From contig NZ_JARZHG010000043.1 in the NCBI RefSeq assembly GCF_029946505.1, positions 1-64,000 of the forward strand: DNA of 64,000 nt, given 5' to 3'. Made by a program: the position numbers and the translations under genes. Shown here one piece after another: positions 16,714 to 24,766 of this stretch. Source of the DNA: Polyangium sp. y55x31 (GTDB lineage: Bacteria; Myxococcota_A; Polyangia; Polyangiales; Polyangiaceae). Each line of letters starts with the position of its first letter. Position 1 is the first letter of the stretch. The notes under the pieces are model-generated. The model worked only from the letters and a program-made list of their open reading frames with translations, was not told where the DNA came from and searched no databases.

Positions 16714-18053
16714 CACCGGCCATTGTCGCCGATCTCCCTCGCGCGATACGGATTCGCGTGCAGATCCCAGCGCGACGCGGGCGCTTTCGGCCGCGCCGAA
16801 CCGGTCGCCGCGCCCGAAGCCGGCTTCATTTCCTCCGGCGTCGCGCGCGCCGGCACGCGCTCGCCCATCGCCTCCCCGATCGCCCCGTTCGTCACGACGA
16901 CCCCTGCCTGCCGCGCGGACGCCACGCTCGCCTCCACGCCCGCGTTCGCCCGCGCCGGGCTCGGCGCTGCTCGTCGTATCGCTGCGAGCGCCAAGAAGCC
17001 GCCTCCCGCGAGCGCCGCCGCCGAAGCCAGCACCACGATCGCCCGCGACGACGATCGCCGGCGCGGCGTGTTCTCCGGGGCCGCCTCGACCCTTGGTTGG
17101 TCCAGAAAAACTCGCACCGCCTCCCGCCGCCGCTCGATCTCCGCCGCTCCGTGCCGCGCGAGGATCGCCGCGACCTCGCGCGCGGGCGCGGGCGGGAGCG
17201 CGCGTTCGAGCGCCTCCGCGAACGCCGCGGCCGAGGCGAAGCGCTCCTCCGGATCGCGACAAAGCGCCGCGTCGAGCACCTCGTCGACCGCGGGCGGAAG
17301 GCCCGAAATGGCCTCCGACAGCCGCGGGATCTCGTCCGCGAGCACGCCGATCAAGACGTCCGCCTCGTCGTGCCCGTCGAAGAGCCGCTCCCCCGTGATC
17401 GCCTCGTGCAGCACCACGCCTGCGGCGAACACGTCCGCGCGCCGATCGAGCTCGCGACGCCGGAGCTGCTCCGGCGCCATGTACGCGATCGTCCCCTTCA
17501 TGATCCCGCTCTTCGTCTGCGTGATCCGCCGCGCCGCCTTGGCCACGCCGAAATCGATGAGCCGCGCTCGCCCGTCCGTGCCGACGAGCACGTTCCGCGG
17601 GCTCACGTCGCGGTGCACGATCTCGAGCGGCTCGCCGCGCAGATCCTTCGCCTCGTGCGCCGCGTCGAGCCCGGCGAGCACGTCGAGCAGGATCCGGCTC
17701 GCCACCGCGGGCGGCAGCCGCTCGCCTGCGCGCCGCGTCGCATCGAGCAGCGCGCCGAGCGAGAGCGACTCGACGTACGGCATCACCAGGCAAAGCTCGC
17801 CGGACGCGTCCACCACGTCTTCCACCGGCACCACGTTCGGATGCCGCATCGACGCGGCCACGCGCGCCTCGTCGCCCAGCATGTCGCGGAGGTTCGGCTC
17901 CTTCAGCAGATGCGGATGCACGCGCTTCAGCACGACGAGCCGCTCGAAGCCGACCTCGCCCGTCTTTCGCGCGAGGTACGTCGTCGCCATGCCCCCGGAG
18001 GCGAGCTCGGCGATCACCTCGTATGCGCCGATCCGCTCGATTGCTCGCGCCAT
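16713..18053 (-). CDS. Ser/Thr protein kinase, transmembrane (triad A)
   Basis: 446 residues. The Hanks-type kinase domain (about 9-275) has the Gly loop ELASGGMATTYLAR, K43 in VVLKRV, HRD 147-149 in VHRDVSPRNVLV, DFG 167-169 and the APE-type YMAPEQ; all catalytic residues are present. A TM helix (about 340-362, IVVLASAAALAGGGFLALAAI) leads to a short periplasmic Ala/Pro tail ending NPYRAREIGDNGR, without PASTA or other sensor domains. The start directly abuts the stop of the TPR/PEGA-type gene (TGA then ATG) and its stop overlaps the lipoprotein start. It should phosphorylate cytoplasmic proteins in response to envelope signals, perhaps sensed through its two partners. Confidence 0.93.
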   Translation of the reverse strand: MARAIERIGAYEVIAELASGGMATTYLARKTGEVGFERLVVLKRVHPHLLKEPNLRDMLGDEARVAASMRHPNVVPVEDVVDASGELCLVMPYVESLSLGALLDATRRAGERLPPAVASRILLDVLAGLDAAHEAKDLRGEPLEIVHRDVSPRNVLVGTDGRARLIDFGVAKAARRITQTKSGIMKGTIAYMAPEQLRRRELDRRADVFAAGVVLHEAITGERLFDGHDEADVLIGVLADEIPRLSEAISGLPPAVDEVLDAALCRDPEERFASAAAFAEALERALPPAPAREVAAILARHGAAEIERRREAVRVFLDQPRVEAAPENTPRRRSSSRAIVVLASAAALAGGGFLALAAIRRAAPSPARANAGVEASVASARQAGVVVTNGAIGEAMGERVPARATPEEMKPASGAATGSARPKAPASRWDLHANPYRAREIGDNGR

Positions 18054-19124
18054 TCAGAAGCTCCCCGTGGCCCCGACGAACGCCGGGCCTCCGAGCACGG
18101 GCGGCGTGATCTTCAGTTCGACGCTCGGGGCTTCGGATCGCCTGACGGCGTCCTGCGCCCCAGACCCCACCTTCACGTCCTTGCCGCTCCGCCCCACGAG
18201 CCAGATCGATCCGAGCGCGCCCGTGATCGCGCCGAGGCCGAGCGACACGCCGATCAGCACGTTCGTGCGGAACTGTTTGTCCCGGCCATCGTAGTATTTG
18301 TCCCAGGTTCGCCCTGCATCGTAGTCCGACCGCGCGTTCAGCGTATCGACCCCCGACCATACCAAGAGCCCCGTGCTCACGAGCGTCGCCGCTCCGCTCG
18401 CGACGAGCGCCGGCACGAGCCACGGTTTGTCGGCGCGCGGCGCGGTCGGGATCGGGGCCGATGGTCGCTGTGGTTTCACGATCGGCCGCGGCGGCTCTCT
18501 TGGCGGCTCCTTGGGCACATCGTTCGGCGCTGAAACGATCTCCTCCACGACGAGCGCCACGCTGCGCACGCTGCCCGCTTCGAGCACCTCCGTCCGCTGC
18601 ACCGAGATCCCACGCATGCGGCCTTTGATCACGTGTGTTCCGGGGTGCACGTACACGCTCGATCCTTCGAGCGGCTGATCGTCGACCCGCACGTCCTGGG
18701 CCTCGGGCGCGAACACCTCGATCCGTCCGAGCTTCGTCGCGAGCTCGGCGAGCGCCTTGCCGGCCTCGTCGCGATCCGGCGCGCCTTCGGGCGCCTCGCG
18801 CAGGTACCGCGCGTATCCGTTCGCCGCGCGCGCGATCTCGCCAGCCTTGTTCCACGATCGCGCCGCGTTCCAGAGCGGCGCCGGGTGCGGCGCTTTGCGG
18901 TAGGCCTCCTCGAACCGTTCGGCTGCTCTTGAAAAATCACCGGCTCGATACGCGCGTTCGCCCTCCTCGAATGCGCGCGTCGCGGCCTCGCGATCCTCCA
19001 TCGCTCCACGCTCCTCGCTCCGCGCCGCCGTGATCCCGGTGCCTGCGGGCGCCGCGAGCAGCACGAGCGTGCACAGGACGAGCCGGGCTCTTTTTCGAGA
19101 AACGGAGCGGGCAAGAGGGAGCAT
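18054..19124 (-). CDS. TPR plus PEGA-like membrane protein (triad A)
   Basis: 356 residues. An N-terminal hydrophobic signal (about 15-35) is followed by TPR-like helices (about 45-115, FEEGERAYRAGDFSRAAERFEEAY), a beta domain of PEGA type (about 135-190, DVRVDDQPLEGSSVYVHPGTHVIKG), a Pro-rich linker and two hydrophobic helices (about 240-262 and 290-315). It ends PAFVGATGSF. The ATG at 19124 has only a weak ribosome site. It is the first gene of triad A, followed immediately by the kinase. The TPR/PEGA part is expected in the periplasm, where it may bind peptidoglycan or a ligand. The same arrangement and a related C-terminus appear in the two other kinase triads. Confidence 0.85.
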   Translation of the reverse strand: MLPLARSVSRKRARLVLCTLVLLAAPAGTGITAARSEERGAMEDREAATRAFEEGERAYRAGDFSRAAERFEEAYRKAPHPAPLWNAARSWNKAGEIARAANGYARYLREAPEGAPDRDEAGKALAELATKLGRIEVFAPEAQDVRVDDQPLEGSSVYVHPGTHVIKGRMRGISVQRTEVLEAGSVRSVALVVEEIVSAPNDVPKEPPREPPRPIVKPQRPSAPIPTAPRADKPWLVPALVASGAATLVSTGLLVWSGVDTLNARSDYDAGRTWDKYYDGRDKQFRTNVLIGVSLGLGAITGALGSIWLVGRSGKDVKVGSGAQDAVRRSEAPSVELKITPPVLGGPAFVGATGSF

Positions 19125-19188
19125 TCCGCGATAAGATACCACGTCTTCCGAGCGCGCCGCGGCACGCCCCGGCGCGGGGAGCAGGGGT

Positions 19189-20013
19189 ATGACACATTCT
19201 GTCCTTCCCTTTCGAGCGACTCGTGTGTCCATCGTCTCCCTCCTCCTCGCGGCGGCCGCCTGCGGCCCTGCCGAGAGCGAGGACGAGCGCGTCGACGTCG
19301 AGCAGGCCCTCGATGCGTTCGACGTCTCGCAAAACGAAGCGGCGCTCGTCGTCGGCGCGATCGCGCGTGTGGATCCGAAAAGCAAAAATCCCGAACTCGC
19401 CGCGGCAAAAGCGGCGGCGACGGCGGGCCTCGTCTTCCGCCCCGTGGACTGCGTCACGGCCACGCGGAAGGACAACACGGTGAAATACCTGCTCTCCGGT
19501 TGCGTCGGCCCGTTCAAGACGGCGAAACTCGACGGGACGCTCGACGTCGTGTACTCGGTCAGCGGCAATGGCCTGCACGCGCTCGCGTCCGTGCGGGATC
19601 TGCACGCCTCGCGGGCGATCCTCGACATCGACTCCGAGGGGTTTTACTCGCTCGACCCCGACGGCGAGACGCGGCGGCTCGTCGTCGAGGCGAGCGGCGA
19701 GGGCCAGGGCCCGCGCGGACATCGAATCGAGCGCGCAGGCTCTTACACGGTCACGTGGAATGCCACGGAGAAATGCGTCACGTTCGAAGGTGATTGGGAG
19801 ACCATCGTGAGCACGCGGTCTTTTCATACCACGGTGAGCGGGCTCTCGCGTTGCGCGGGCGAATGCCCCGCGGCGGGCGGCGAGATCGTGCACGAGAAAG
19901 AAGAACTCGGCGTCCGCATCCGCGTCACGTTCGACGGCAGCGCGCAGGCGTCCTGGTCGAGCTCGCGTGGTCGAAGCGGGAAAATCCAGCTATTCTGCGG
20001 CGCGGGAGCATGA
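19189..20013 (+). CDS. Lipoprotein of unknown function upstream of an ECF sigma factor
   Basis: 274 residues with a signal ending in LLLAAAACG (lipobox). The mature part starts with an acidic region (GPAESEDERVDVEQ) and then forms a beta-rich domain with strands such as YLLSGCVGPFKTAKLDGTLDVVYSV and four further Cys (DCV, CVT, RCAGEC). No known domain is recognised. ATG 19189 follows AGCAGGGGT. It is divergent from triad A (64 bp between starts) and lies 25 bp upstream of the sigma-factor gene on the same strand, so the two may be cotranscribed. A role as an envelope component of the sigma regulon is inference only. Confidence 0.72.
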   Translation: MTHSVLPFRATRVSIVSLLLAAAACGPAESEDERVDVEQALDAFDVSQNEAALVVGAIARVDPKSKNPELAAAKAAATAGLVFRPVDCVTATRKDNTVKYLLSGCVGPFKTAKLDGTLDVVYSVSGNGLHALASVRDLHASRAILDIDSEGFYSLDPDGETRRLVVEASGEGQGPRGHRIERAGSYTVTWNATEKCVTFEGDWETIVSTRSFHTTVSGLSRCAGECPAAGGEIVHEKEELGVRIRVTFDGSAQASWSSSRGRSGKIQLFCGAGA

Positions 20014-20038
20014 AGAAGAGGCGCGGAGGAGGACATCG

Positions 20039-20593
20039 ATGAGCGATTCGGTAGAGGAGGGCGACGTTTCGCTCGTCGAGCGGGTCCTCGCGGGGGATCG
20101 GAGCGCGGCGGACGCGCTCGTGAAGGAGCATCAACCCGGGATCTTGCGCCTCGTCCGGAGGTACGTCCGGCGCCCGGAGGACGCCGAGGACGTCACGCAG
20201 CGGGCCTTCCTCAATGCGTTCGAAAAACTCGCCGATTTTCGCCGCGAATCGAGCTTCCGCACCTGGCTGTATCGGATCGCGGTCCACGTCGCGCTGAACC
20301 ACGTCCGTGGATCCTCGCGGGAAGGCCCGCTCGCCGACATGGACGATCTGCCCGCATTCACGAACTCGCTCGAAACGAGCCGCCTCGTCGCCGCCGAGGT
20401 CTGGGGCCGCGTGGCGCAGCGGCTCGAAGAGCTCCCGCCGAAGCAGCGCCTCACCGTGGAGCTGCGCCTCTTCCACGAGCTCAGCTTCCGCGAAATCGCG
20501 GTCCTCGCCGATTGCAGCGAGGACAGCGCGAAGGTGAACTTTCACCACGGCATCAAGCGTCTGCGCGGGCTGATCCCGGATCCGAACGGCTGA
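20039..20593 (+). CDS. ECF-family RNA polymerase sigma factor
   Basis: 184 residues. Region 2 (about 12-80) has HQPGILRLVRRYVRRPEDAEDVTQRAFLNAFEKLADFR and FRTWLYRIAVHVALNHVR; region 4 (about 120-178) has LPPKQRLTVELRLFHELSFREIAVLADCSEDSAKVNFHHGIKRLR, the helix-turn-helix that reads the -35 element. ATG 20039 follows GGAGGAGG. No anti-sigma gene lies beside it: the upstream neighbour is a lipoprotein and the downstream gene converges. It may therefore be controlled at transcription or by a partner elsewhere. Its 3' end overlaps the converging metalloprotease gene by 41 bp. Confidence 0.94.
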   Translation: MSDSVEEGDVSLVERVLAGDRSAADALVKEHQPGILRLVRRYVRRPEDAEDVTQRAFLNAFEKLADFRRESSFRTWLYRIAVHVALNHVRGSSREGPLADMDDLPAFTNSLETSRLVAAEVWGRVAQRLEELPPKQRLTVELRLFHELSFREIAVLADCSEDSAKVNFHHGIKRLRGLIPDPNG

Positions 20594-21359
20594 TCCCGCG
20601 CGCCTTGCGTCGCCCTTTCCATCCGGCGAGCCCCGCGCCGAGCGCGGCGAGCGTCGCGAAAAGGGCGAGGGCTCGCGGGACCCACAAGGACGAACGTCCC
20701 GGGTCTGTCGGGACCGACCGTTCGTCTTTCTTTACCAATGCGGGAGCGGCATACGACGCGCACATCCCCGCCACGTCATCCGGATCGAGCGCGCGCCTCG
20801 GCGCATGCCCTGGCTTGAGCCCCGCGCGCATCACGGCCGATGTTTGCGCGCTGTGCGCGAGCCCCGCCGCGTGCCCGAGCTCATGGAGCAGCACCGTCTC
20901 CAGATCGAGCGCGTCCGCCGGAACGTTCACCACGTCGCTCCACCGCCGCGTCGCGTCGAGCTCGATCACCACGCGCAGAATTGCACCGCTGAACTTGTCA
21001 CTCTCGACATCCGTGTGCGCCGCAATCGCCTGGCCGTGACGCCACCCCTCGCGCACGGCCCGCACCTCGATCGGCGCATCTTCCCCCGTGTTTGCGTAGG
21101 CGAACGAAACCCTCGTCGCCCCGCAATTCACGCCGGACCACGTCGCCATGGCCCGGAGCATGGCCCCCCGGCCTCCATCGGAAAGACCCGGCACGGGTGT
21201 GGCAAGACGCACCCGCGCCGGAAAGGAAGTCAAATGCAGGCGCGCGCCGTACTCGGATCGCCCGTGCTCGTAGCCCCAGGCTGGAGGCGTGAGAGACAGG
21301 GCCACGAGCATCCCGAGGGATACCCGGACGAACCCGAATACGGCGCGCGCCGAGCTCAT
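20553..21359 (-). CDS. Matrixin-like zinc metalloprotease with C-terminal membrane tail
   Basis: 268 residues. A signal peptide (about 1-29) is followed by a small M10/M57-type protease domain (about 60-205) with the zinc motif HELGHAAGLAH and a downstream Met-turn (SAVM). Near the C-terminus a single hydrophobic helix (about 228-247) precedes a basic GWKGRRKARG stretch, an arrangement like a sorting tail, although no Cys motif is present. It should be exported and anchored, cutting proteins at the surface or outside the cell. Its 3' end overlaps the converging sigma-factor gene by 41 bp, so the coding tails are antisense to each other. The lipoprotein gene downstream of it ends elsewhere; upstream is a 4-bp gap to another minus-strand gene end. 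Confidence 0.85.
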   Translation of the reverse strand: MSSARAVFGFVRVSLGMLVALSLTPPAWGYEHGRSEYGARLHLTSFPARVRLATPVPGLSDGGRGAMLRAMATWSGVNCGATRVSFAYANTGEDAPIEVRAVREGWRHGQAIAAHTDVESDKFSGAILRVVIELDATRRWSDVVNVPADALDLETVLLHELGHAAGLAHSAQTSAVMRAGLKPGHAPRRALDPDDVAGMCASYAAPALVKKDERSVPTDPGRSSLWVPRALALFATLAALGAGLAGWKGRRKARGISRSDPGSARADA

Positions 21360-21363
21360 GCGT

Positions 21364-22464
21364 TCACTGGCCGATCGCGTCGGCCACGTCCGCCTCGGCC
21401 GCGTCGATGTCCATCGCGCCCGATTCCTCGAGCAGCGCGTCGAGCTCCGGATCGGCGTCCTGCCCGTCCGCGCTCACGTCGGATTGATCCGGCGGAGCTT
21501 CCTCCGCGAAGCCGGCGCACATCGTGACGTCGCCCTCGTCCGGGTTCATCGCGTCGTTCATGGGGTTATCGTCCTTGTACGCCGTGCGCAGGCCGTCCTT
21601 GTCCCAGCACTCGTGCGCCGTGCCGAGCAGCTTCGGATTCGGCCCGAGCGAGGCCACGGCCGCCGCGGCGCGCCCGCCTTCGCCGGCCTTCCACAGGATC
21701 CGGAGGCCGATTGCCTCCGGCCCCGGCAGATCCGGGATCACGTCGCCGATGCCCACGGCCCGGAACCGGCCGCCCACGCCCACGAGCCGCACGAGGTCCG
21801 CGCCGTAATTGACCTTCTGCATCTGCGGGTCGTCCCGACGAACCACGTTCACGTAGGCGATGCGCCGGCCGCGCTTGTCGCCCTTGTGATTGGCGAACCA
21901 GAAATGGACCGAGCCGTCCGCGCCCGGGGCATTGTAGAGATCACTCACGTTCGTCAGGTTGACGTGGAACCGACCGCCGCCCGTCTTCGGGCCCTTCTTC
22001 ACGAAAATGCCCGTGAGCAGCGGCTTCTTCGCGCCGTCCGCGCCCTTGCCCTGCACCAGGTACCGCAGCCGATCCTGCGTCATGCGCACGACGGAGAACG
22101 TGATCTCCACGCTCTGGATCGTCTTCACCCATTGCGCGTACGCCCGACCGTCCGCCGTCACGCCCTTCTTGGCGGGCTCGCCCTGGGCGGCCTCCTTGAT
22201 GAAGCTCATCACCGCGGCGACGTCGCTGCGCGCCTTGTCGCCCTGCTTTTTCCCCTCGGCCAAGAGCGTCGCGGGATCGCCGATCACCTCCGCGGCCGCG
22301 GCCGCGTCCTGGTCCTGCTGGATGAGATCGCCGAGATCGACGATCTCCTCGTCGGCGATCGGATCGGCCGAGGGCTCGGGCTCGGGCTCATTGCCGCCGC
22401 AGCCGGCGAGCGCGAGGGCCGAAGAAAGGACGAGGCTCGAAAGCGTGTAACGAAGCCATTTCAT
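21364..22464 (-). CDS. Lipoprotein of unknown function, acidic tail
   Basis: 366 residues with a signal MKWLRYTLSSLVLSSALALAGC (LAGC lipobox). The mature protein has an acidic N-terminal part (EPEPEPSADPIADEE), an alpha/beta middle of about 230 residues with no recognised family, and a very acidic C-terminus (GAMDIDAAEADVADAIGQ). The ribosome site AAGGGAGAG lies inside one arm of an upstream hairpin (22478-22523). Its stop lies 4 bp upstream of the start of the metalloprotease gene on the same strand, so the two are probably cotranscribed in that order. The middle contains repeated references to pairs such as VVRRDDPQMQKVNYGADLVRLVG, perhaps a binding domain. Function is unknown. Confidence 0.75.
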   Translation of the reverse strand: MKWLRYTLSSLVLSSALALAGCGGNEPEPEPSADPIADEEIVDLGDLIQQDQDAAAAAEVIGDPATLLAEGKKQGDKARSDVAAVMSFIKEAAQGEPAKKGVTADGRAYAQWVKTIQSVEITFSVVRMTQDRLRYLVQGKGADGAKKPLLTGIFVKKGPKTGGGRFHVNLTNVSDLYNAPGADGSVHFWFANHKGDKRGRRIAYVNVVRRDDPQMQKVNYGADLVRLVGVGGRFRAVGIGDVIPDLPGPEAIGLRILWKAGEGGRAAAAVASLGPNPKLLGTAHECWDKDGLRTAYKDDNPMNDAMNPDEGDVTMCAGFAEEAPPDQSDVSADGQDADPELDALLEESGAMDIDAAEADVADAIGQ

Positions 22465-22477
22465 GCCGAAATCTCTC

Positions 22478-22523
22478 CCTTCGATCCCCCACGTGTGGTG
22501 GAGGACCGTCCTGCGATCGAAGG
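22478..22523 (-). promoter_or_regulatory. Leader hairpin overlapping the ribosome-binding site of the 21364-22464 gene
   Basis: CCTTCGATC (22478-22486) and GATCGAAGG (22515-22523) are perfect 9-bp arms; inside them the segment 22487-22505 can form a smaller stem (CCCAC/GTGGG-like). Read on the minus strand, the 3' arm GATCGAAGG runs into GAGAG, which together make the purine-rich Shine-Dalgarno region 14 nt before the ATG. Folding would hide part of the ribosome site. Confidence 0.45.
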
Positions 22524-22598
22524 CGAGACGCGCGCCCCTCCGGCGCGTTCTCTCACCTCGTTCGCGCTTCTAGACACCCCGGCGGGCGAAAGGGAAAA

Positions 22599-23936
22599 TC
22601 AGCGCTTCGCGTGGACCTTCACGGCGAAGAGGCCCGGGCCGTCGCCCTCGCGGTAGCCCTCGAAGCTCGCCTCGTACTGGAAATAACGCGCCCTCGGCAC
22701 GACGAGCTGCATGTCCGTGGGCGGGCCCAGCGTGCCCGTCGGATCGACGAACCAACCGTCGCTCCCGTCCGCGCCCACGAACGGCGGATCCCCGTCCGCG
22801 CAGGCCGGGTCCTCGCACGCGCGCACCCGCAGCGCGAGCCGCGCCCCGCCGCGCCGATAAATGGCCATGACCTCGTGCGCATCGAGCGCGCGTTTCCAGA
22901 CGGCGACCTCGTCGTACGTCCCCTCGGCCTGGTAGCCGCCTTGGAGCAGCGCGCCGAGGGTGAAGTCGTCGCCGGTCAGGAAGATGGGGACGTCGAACGT
23001 GGTCCCGAGCGTCGCCTCGGCGATCCCGTCGACGTAGAGCACGACTTGGCTCTGCGCGTGGCCTTTCTTGACGGCCGCGAGGTGGTGCCAGTTCCCGTCG
23101 TTGATCTGGCTCGTGCCGCAGAACGGCACGCCGTCGGCCGGGTCGTCGCTGTCGGACTTGAAGGTGCCTGCCGCGCGGCCCTCGGGCGAGCCCGGGCCAC
23201 AGGCGCTGAATGCGTCCCCCTCCGCGCATCCGAGCCAGAGGTGCGGACCGCTGAACCCGGTGTCGACGCCGAGGAAGACCTTGTTGCCCGCGCAGCTCGA
23301 ATCGGTCTTCACCCAGAGCGCCCAGGTGAAATCACCCTCGTTGAAATCGAAATTGCCCGAGAGCGTGTCGATCGCGAGGTGCGTCTCGAGTTTGTCCGCG
23401 ATGCCCTGCCCGATCGGGCCTTCCTCGAACGAGAGCGTCGTACCGTTCGGCGCGCTCACGGTCGCATTGTTTTTCCCGCCGGACGTATCCGCCGCCTCGG
23501 CGCCCGCGGTCAACGCGCCCGCGCCGTCGAGGTGCAGCAGGAGGACGTTGCCGGACATGTCGATCGCCCCCTCTGTATACCCCGTCTCCTTCCCCTTGGA
23601 ATCCGGCAATGCCTTGATGTACGGTCCGGCCGGGGTCCAGTTGAACGTGGTCCAGTCGACCGGCTCGCCGGCGTCGAAGACCCGCGAGCGGAACGTCCCG
23701 TCGATCGACTCCGACTTGAGCCGCAATCGCGCGCCGCCCCACTCCGTATCCGCGAACGATCCGAGCTCGAATTCGCCCTCGAACGCGTCGTCCACGAATT
23801 CGAACGTCCCGTCCGGCAGCTCGATCGGCCCGCTCCCGCTCCCGCCGCCCGACGAGAGCGCGTCGAGATCGACGAGCGCCGAGCAGCCCAGCGTGCAGGA
23901 GAGGGGGACGAGCGCTGCGAAGAGGTACGTCTTCAT
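22599..23936 (-). CDS. LamG-type lectin-like lipoprotein, last gene of kinase triad B
   Basis: 445 residues. The signal MKTYLFAALVPLSCTLGC has an LGC lipobox, then a Ser/Gly linker. A concanavalin/LamG-type jelly roll (about 150-330) shows LLLHLDGAG, FTWALWVKTDSS, DGNWHHLAAVKKG, VVLYVDGIAEATLG and GTYDEVAVWKRALDAHEVMAIYRRG, the classical strand pattern of LamG/Laminin_G_3 domains that bind glycans. The start ATG overlaps the stop of the PEGA-like gene by one base (TGATG). It is the third member of the triad with the kinase at 24763. Likely outer-membrane or surface exposed; the glycan bound is unknown. Confidence 0.85.
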   Translation of the reverse strand: MKTYLFAALVPLSCTLGCSALVDLDALSSGGGSGSGPIELPDGTFEFVDDAFEGEFELGSFADTEWGGARLRLKSESIDGTFRSRVFDAGEPVDWTTFNWTPAGPYIKALPDSKGKETGYTEGAIDMSGNVLLLHLDGAGALTAGAEAADTSGGKNNATVSAPNGTTLSFEEGPIGQGIADKLETHLAIDTLSGNFDFNEGDFTWALWVKTDSSCAGNKVFLGVDTGFSGPHLWLGCAEGDAFSACGPGSPEGRAAGTFKSDSDDPADGVPFCGTSQINDGNWHHLAAVKKGHAQSQVVLYVDGIAEATLGTTFDVPIFLTGDDFTLGALLQGGYQAEGTYDEVAVWKRALDAHEVMAIYRRGGARLALRVRACEDPACADGDPPFVGADGSDGWFVDPTGTLGPPTDMQLVVPRARYFQYEASFEGYREGDGPGLFAVKVHAKR

Positions 23937-24766
23937 CAGAAGGTTCCTTGGAGGCTCAAGAACCCGCCGCCGATCGTCGGGGCAAACTGGAGGCGAGGCA
24001 TACCGCTCTTCTTTTCGTCGGACGGGCCCGACGTGAAGTACACGATCGCCGCCGCCCCGAGGATCGCGACCGACGCGGCGGCCGTCACATCCGCCACCAG
24101 GAATTTCGTTCGAACCGCGTCGACGGACGCGGCCGTGCACCGCGGCGCGCACGATTCTTCGAGGTCGGATTTCTCCGAGAACGCGAGGAGCCCGATCACC
24201 CCGGCCGTGCCGAGCCCGATGAGCCCCACGCCTCCGATCACGATGGGCAAGATCGGCAGGCCGCGCCCGTTCTCGGCGGGCTTGTCCTCCGGGGCTTTCG
24301 GCTCCTTCTTGAACGACGCCTCGATCCGCACGAGTTTGTCCCCCTCGTGCACGATCACCTTGCGGGTCACGGGCTCCGCGCCGTCCCGCTCGAACCGGAG
24401 CACGTGCTCGCCGGGATCCATCGGCATGGCCTTGCCGTCGAGCCGATCTCGCACGAGTTTGTCCCCCTCGAACACGCGCACGTCGGCGGTCTCGTCGCCC
24501 TTTTCGTCGCGCGCCATGAGCACCACGGTCGGCAGGCTCTTCTCGATCTCGGCGAGCCATTCGGTGCAGTCCTTGCGCACCACGCGCGGGCAGTCGTCGT
24601 GCGAGCAGACGAGCGCCGCCTCCTGCGCCGCCGCGAGCTTGCCTTCCTTGCGCAGCGACTGCGTTTGCTCGTACGACGCCACGCACTCTTTTTTCGTCGT
24701 GGCGGAGGCGGGGGCCGCGAGCGGGATCGTCGCCGCGGCAAGGAAAACAAGGGCTCGAATCTTCAC
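23936..24766 (-). CDS. PEGA-like membrane protein (triad B)
   Basis: 276 residues. The start is taken as GTG 24766, which makes the GTGA overlap with the kinase stop typical of coupled genes; a GTG two codons earlier is possible. A signal sequence (KIRALVFLAAATIPLAAPASA) precedes a helical part with Cys (about 25-75), a PEGA-like beta domain (about 80-150, VRVFEGDKLVRDRLDGKAMPMDPGEHVLRF), a linker and two hydrophobic helices (about 168-192 and 222-243). It ends GGGFLSLQGTF, like the related proteins of the other triads. It probably sits in the envelope and connects the kinase to the LamG lipoprotein encoded next. Confidence 0.82.
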   Translation of the reverse strand: MKIRALVFLAAATIPLAAPASATTKKECVASYEQTQSLRKEGKLAAAQEAALVCSHDDCPRVVRKDCTEWLAEIEKSLPTVVLMARDEKGDETADVRVFEGDKLVRDRLDGKAMPMDPGEHVLRFERDGAEPVTRKVIVHEGDKLVRIEASFKKEPKAPEDKPAENGRGLPILPIVIGGVGLIGLGTAGVIGLLAFSEKSDLEESCAPRCTAASVDAVRTKFLVADVTAAASVAILGAAAIVYFTSGPSDEKKSGMPRLQFAPTIGGGFLSLQGTF

